NCBI RefSeq assembly: GCF_017303375.1
Contig: NZ_JAFKOH010000001.1
Span: forward strand, 1-64,000
Direction of reading: 5' to 3'
From: Bacillus sp. NTK074B
GTDB lineage: Bacteria > Bacillota > Bacilli > Bacillales > Bacillaceae_B
DNA length: 64,000 nt
Each line of letters opens with the position of its first letter. Position 1 is the first letter of the stretch. The notes below the pieces were generated by a model. That model worked only from the letters and a program-made list of their open reading frames with translations, searched no databases and was not told the origin of the DNA. The translations under genes and the position numbers were made by a program. Of the stretch, positions 61,377 through 64,000 are shown piece after piece.

Positions 61377-62079
61377 AATTTATTGGTTCAAATTTAATTT
61401 CTTTTGCTTGATACAAATTTTTATTCAAAGTATAAGTAATAAAAATCTCCCCTATATATCCTCCAGAAGGTGATATTGTTGCTCCAACGATAGCCACTAA
61501 CTTATCATTAATAACTTTATATTTAATTACGCTTCCGAAAGCAATATTTGAAAATAAATGACTCGGCTTAATCCCATACTTGTCAATATTAACTTTGATT
61601 TTTTTATTTTGTACGTCAATTATCGCTTCATTTTTAGAAAGTGTGGTAGTTACATTCTTATTTATAACTTTAATAGGGTCTTCAACAACCTTTTCCGTAA
61701 ACCTATTATTATCTTTGTGGAAAACATGGACTTTCTGAATCACTACCTCACTGCCGTAATCTGTGGTTAAAACAACGATTAATTCCTTATTTTGATCGTG
61801 ATTAAGGTCCGTGAAGTAGAGATGTGGACTATAAGTTGGATTTGATACGTTCACCCAATCCGGAAAAAATAAAGTATCTTTGTCTATTTGGAGTTTAAAA
61901 TCAGTTAATATCCCTTCTTTTTCTGATGCATATAAATTGACTTTTGCATCAGGTATACTACCTATAAGCTGCTTAGATGATTGGTTTACTTGTTTACTTC
62001 CTTCAGTTGCAGATGAAGCCAAAGGAAAAAAAACAAATATGGTAACTAAAGCGATAGTGTACTTTATAAGTTTTTCCAT
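61375..62079 (-). CDS. Exported protein with FG-GAP-like segment
   Basis: A signal peptide (MEKLIKYTIALVTIFVFFPLASS) leads to a beta-rich domain of about 210 residues. The segment LYFTDLNHDQNKELIVVLT resembles a calcium-binding FG-GAP/VCBS repeat. No family with known function is recognised. It is transcribed towards the cell wall hydrolase gene. ATG at 62079 has only a weak GGTAAAG site upstream. Confidence 0.7.
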   Translation of the reverse strand: MEKLIKYTIALVTIFVFFPLASSATEGSKQVNQSSKQLIGSIPDAKVNLYASEKEGILTDFKLQIDKDTLFFPDWVNVSNPTYSPHLYFTDLNHDQNKELIVVLTTDYGSEVVIQKVHVFHKDNNRFTEKVVEDPIKVINKNVTTTLSKNEAIIDVQNKKIKVNIDKYGIKPSHLFSNIAFGSVIKYKVINDKLVAIVGATISPSGGYIGEIFITYTLNKNLYQAKEIKFEPIN

Positions 62080-62197
62080 AGTGATCTTTACCTCACTTAT
62101 TTTTTATTATTGTCTATAAGTGTCTTACTTTTTATGCACTAATATTTCATTGATTTAATTTACAAATTATAGAGATATTAAAGTAACGTTTAAATTC

Positions 62198-62309
62198 ATT
62201 TTGTAACAAATACGAACATTTTTGTTACAAAATAAACAATAAGAATGGTAAGTTGACTAACGTATATACATACCGTAACAAAAATATGTAACAAATTAAA
62301 ATTGTAACA
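62198..62309. promoter_or_regulatory. Resolvase recombination site (res)
   Basis: Subsite I is a 13-bp inverted repeat (ATTTTGTAACAAA at 62198-62210, inverted at 62221-62233) spaced by 10 bp. Further half-sites (C/T)GTAACA lie at 62274, 62287 and 62303. This layout upstream of tnpR matches Tn3 res sites, which also regulate tnpR. Confidence 0.7.
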
Positions 62310-62362
62310 TTACCTCCTCTGACCTATTTTGATACAATATATGTGGAGAGGGGTGTACATAA

Positions 62363-62914
62363 ATGAAATTTGGTTACATGCGTGTTTCCACAGTCGAGCA
62401 AAATTTTGATAGACAGAAAAAACAATTAGAAGAATTTGGATGCAAACGCATTTTCTTTGAAAAAGTAACGGGTACAAAGCGAGAACGTCCAGAGCTTAAC
62501 CGTATGTTGGATTTTTTGCGAAAGGAAGACACTGTTGTAGTAACAGACTTAACAAGACTGTCTAGATCTACAAAGGACTTAATTGAAATCACTGATATGA
62601 TTTCAAAAAAAGGTGCTCACCTTAAAAGTCTAAAAGAATCTTGGCTAGATACAACGACAGCTCACGGGAAAATGCTTTTTACAATTTTTGCTGGTATTGC
62701 ACAGTTTGAAAGGGATCTAACCTCAGAGCGAACCAAAGAAGGAATTATGGCGGCAAGAAAACGGGGAAAGCATCCAGGAAGACCAAAAACTGATGAAGAA
62801 AAAGTTCAATATGCCATCTACTTAATTGAAAAAGGTCTTAGTCGAACAGCAGCTGCTGAAAAAGCTGGTATATCTCGGATGACACTCTATAGAAAATTAC
62901 TACAAGGCGAATAG
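62363..62914 (+). CDS. tnpR: Serine resolvase TnpR
   Basis: The 183-residue protein has the resolvase/invertase fold. The nucleophile is Ser9 in GYMRVST, followed by DLTRLSRST and FERDLTSERTKEGI. The C-terminal helix-turn-helix is SRTAAAEKAGISRMTLYRKL. It resolves cointegrates at the upstream res site. ATG at 62363 follows GAGAGGGGTG. It lies at the opposite end of the element from tnpA, with all cargo between, which is uncommon but known among Tn3-type elements. Confidence 0.93.
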   Translation: MKFGYMRVSTVEQNFDRQKKQLEEFGCKRIFFEKVTGTKRERPELNRMLDFLRKEDTVVVTDLTRLSRSTKDLIEITDMISKKGAHLKSLKESWLDTTTAHGKMLFTIFAGIAQFERDLTSERTKEGIMAARKRGKHPGRPKTDEEKVQYAIYLIEKGLSRTAAAEKAGISRMTLYRKLLQGE

Positions 62915-62967
62915 AACAATATTTATTACAGAAGGCAAAGTATCTGTTGATTCTACTTTGCCCCTGG

Positions 62968-63372
62968 TTACACGAACGCTGGTACTGGGCCAATTGAGAT
63001 GTAATCCTCATCCACGCTTTCAACCCCCTGGTCAAATGTCAGCTTGGTCTTGAACAGAAACCGTGATCCTGATTCAAAAGAAGGGAGTTTACCGGGTATA
63101 CGGTAGGTAAAGGAAAGTTTATTGCGTTCTTCCGCACGAATGATGTCCGATTTTAATACAGTAGTCGAATCAATGCGTTTTTCTTCTTTCCCATTTCTAT
63201 CGATCATAACCAAATCACATTCTACACGCTTCAGTTTTTGTTCAATAATTCCGCCTTCTAAAAAGAAATACCCATGCAAAAGTTCTCCTTGTTTAAATGA
63301 TGATTTGGGTAAGACCAAATCAATTTTAGCCGAACCTATACCGAAGAGGGTCATGTATTTCCGCAAAATCAT
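62968..63372 (-). CDS. Spo0M-like protein with transposon-supplied C-terminus
   Basis: The 134-residue protein has the arrestin-like beta-sandwich pattern of the sporulation-control protein Spo0M (FGIGSAKIDLVLPKSSFKQGE, then GGIIEQKLKRVECDLV). The last seven codons and the stop lie in the Tn3 inverted repeat, giving GPVPAFV. Rejoining across the 5-bp duplication restores EDYISIV and a stop, so the insertion changed only the final residue, and the protein is probably functional. ATG at 63372 overlaps the FbpB-like stop and follows AAGGAG. Confidence 0.75.
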   Translation of the reverse strand: MILRKYMTLFGIGSAKIDLVLPKSSFKQGELLHGYFFLEGGIIEQKLKRVECDLVMIDRNGKEEKRIDSTTVLKSDIIRAEERNKLSFTYRIPGKLPSFESGSRFLFKTKLTFDQGVESVDEDYISIGPVPAFV

Positions 63373-63509
63373 TAGGCATTCTCCTTATTGGTAGAAGTAT
63401 ATTTCATGTCTATTTTTTTCTCGATTTTATCTATTTCTTGTTGATCGCTCAAAATTTCTTCTTTGTTTTGTTCTATTAGTTGCGAGAAGTTTGTTTTTAA
63501 TTTTTTCAT
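63372..63509 (-). CDS. Small FbpB-like protein, 45 residues
   Basis: ATG at 63509 follows GAAAGGAAG. The product (LIEQNKEEILSD, then IEKKIDMKY) resembles the short Fur-regulated basic proteins FbpB/FbpC of B. subtilis, which assist the small RNA FsrA in iron sparing. The match is by eye. Its stop overlaps the start of the Spo0M-like gene, so the two are coupled. Both lie behind a manganese-type riboswitch. Confidence 0.55.
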   Translation of the reverse strand: MKKLKTNFSQLIEQNKEEILSDQQEIDKIEKKIDMKYTSTNKENA

Positions 63510-63544
63510 GTTCCACTACTTCCTTTCAAAGTGAAGTGATAAAG

Positions 63545-63714
63545 AAAAAGACCTTTACCACATGTGGTAAAGGTCTTAAATGAACATATATAAGCCTTCA
63601 CCAACTGGTAAAGGTCTCGCTAACAACATTGTTGTCAATAAAGCCGAGAGTGTGCACTCTGTAATGACGACCTTATTGTTACAGCTACTCCCCTTTAGGA
63701 GAATATTAAATTAT
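63545..63714 (-). ncRNA. yybP-ykoY (Mn2+) riboswitch with terminator
   Basis: On the minus strand the RNA starts with AAAGGGGAGTAGC (core GGGGAGTAGC at 63684-63693). This is the hallmark of the yybP-ykoY family that senses Mn2+. Paired segments follow (CAATAAGG with CTTTATTG) and GCGAGACCTTTACC. A 30-bp perfect palindrome (63548-63577) plus TTTCTTT forms the terminator. GACCTTTACC occurs twice, so it can form alternative helices. The family usually precedes Mn exporters or TerC proteins. Confidence 0.8.
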
Positions 63715-63720
63715 GAGACC

Positions 63721-63749
63721 ATCATACTTCAAGGGATGGTGGTTGTCAA
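63721..63749 (-). promoter_or_regulatory. Promoter of the riboswitch transcript
   Basis: On the minus strand TTGACA (63744-63749) and TATGAT (63721-63726) are 17 bp apart. The start point would fall near 63714, directly before the riboswitch. Confidence 0.82.
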
Positions 63750-63857
63750 TGAATAGAAAGGAGTGGTGTCCAAAAGAAAAGTCATACCCCGTGCAGGAAT
63801 CCACATTATTGAAAGAGAAGTAATGAATAGTAATGTCACTGAAAAGGAGATGTTCAA

Positions 63858-64000
63858 ATGTATGAATTGAAAACGAAGCAAAATGATAATAGCGTACTTG
63901 AGTTCATCGAAAGGATTGACAATCCTAGAAAAAAGGAGGAGGCATATAGCCTTCTCGACATTTTCAGTGAAACGACCGGATGCGACGCTAATCTGTGGGG
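63858..64000 (+). CDS. DUF1801 protein, cut by the window end
   Basis: ATG at 63858 follows AAAAGGAG. The 47 visible codons (YELKTKQNDNSVLEFIERID, then YSLLDIFSETTG) match the N-terminus of DUF1801 proteins such as B. subtilis YdhG-type members. That domain is small, helical and related to the frataxin-like IscX/YdhG fold group, with no firm function. The gene runs off the window end. Confidence 0.7.
   Translation, partial: MYELKTKQNDNSVLEFIERIDNPRKKEEAYSLLDIFSETTGCDANLW

Larger units (their letters stand above)
55526..62991. mobile_element. Complete Tn3-family transposon with envelope-gene cargo
   Basis: Identical 40-bp inverted repeats (55526-55565 and 62952-62991) begin GGCCCAGTACC. The 5-bp target duplication AATTG flanks them (55521-55525 and 62992-62996). 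The element of 7466 bp encodes a Tn3 transposase, a serine resolvase with an upstream res site, two VanZ-family proteins, a small exported protein, a SleB-type hydrolase and a second exported protein. Perfect repeats, intact genes and the intact duplication indicate recent insertion. Confidence 0.95.

Overview
The window is chromosomal DNA of a low-GC, spore-forming Firmicute of the Bacillaceae (Bacillus sensu lato, possibly Rossellomorea-like). The evidence is gene content and order known from Bacillus subtilis: citR divergent from citA, a dppABCDE-ykfABCD operon, guaC, an RsbR-type stressosome paralogue, DUF3231 and Spo0M-like proteins, strong AGGAGG-type ribosome binding sites and many TTG starts. 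Placement below family level is inference.

Layout. 0.1-5.7 kb: citR/citA, a Nudix enzyme, an acetyltransferase, a Qnr-like pentapeptide protein and a DoxX protein. 5.7-9.0 kb: an IS1-related transposon (27-bp imperfect inverted repeats, 9-bp target duplication) carrying a small regulator-like gene, a large transposase and a passenger lipoprotein; it sits in the loop of what was the terminator behind the DoxX gene. 9.1-25 kb: housekeeping and accessory genes (ABC-2 transporter, sigma factor, a serine hydrolase with degenerate catalytic motifs, Nudix, methyltransferase-HAD pair, MFS transporter, kinase-like protein, nitronate monooxygenase-like enzyme, TraB-like protein). 25.4-35.8 kb: one long dipeptide/muropeptide uptake and recycling operon. 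It starts at a good sigma-A promoter overlapped by a CodY-box-like sequence and ends with a beta-lactamase-fold enzyme that lacks a signal peptide. 35.8-50.5 kb: DUF3231 and RsbR-like genes, an XRE-PAS regulator, a 1025-residue acetyltransferase fusion, orphan tatA, guaC with PurBox-like sites, nucleoside hydrolase, and a MerR regulator with an AidB-like acyl-CoA dehydrogenase. Three hairpin repeats sharing one arm sequence lie between 42.5 and 44.6 kb. 51.3-51.6 kb: a 96-bp palindrome interrupted in one arm by two hairpins, followed directly by four perfect 24-bp tandem repeats. 51.7-55.5 kb: Mn-type cation exporter, hydrolase, two acetyltransferases and several small membrane proteins.

55.5-63.0 kb: a complete Tn3-family transposon (identical 40-bp inverted repeats, 5-bp target duplication AATTG, tnpA, tnpR, res site). 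Its cargo is all cell-envelope related: two VanZ-family proteins, a SleB-type cell wall hydrolase and two exported proteins. It inserted two codons before the stop of a Spo0M-like gene, so that gene now ends on codons and a stop supplied by the transposon repeat. 63.4-63.75 kb, minus strand: a good promoter, a yybP-ykoY (manganese) riboswitch with terminator, then a small FbpB-like gene and the Spo0M-like gene. A partial DUF1801 gene ends the window.

How the genes work together: DppBCDE imports dipeptides and murein peptides, and DppA and YkfA-C trim and epimerise them. YkfD is a second ATPase for the same type of permease. CodY would switch the set on when branched-chain amino acids and GTP fall. 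The remaining regions are mostly small independent units separated by intrinsic terminators.
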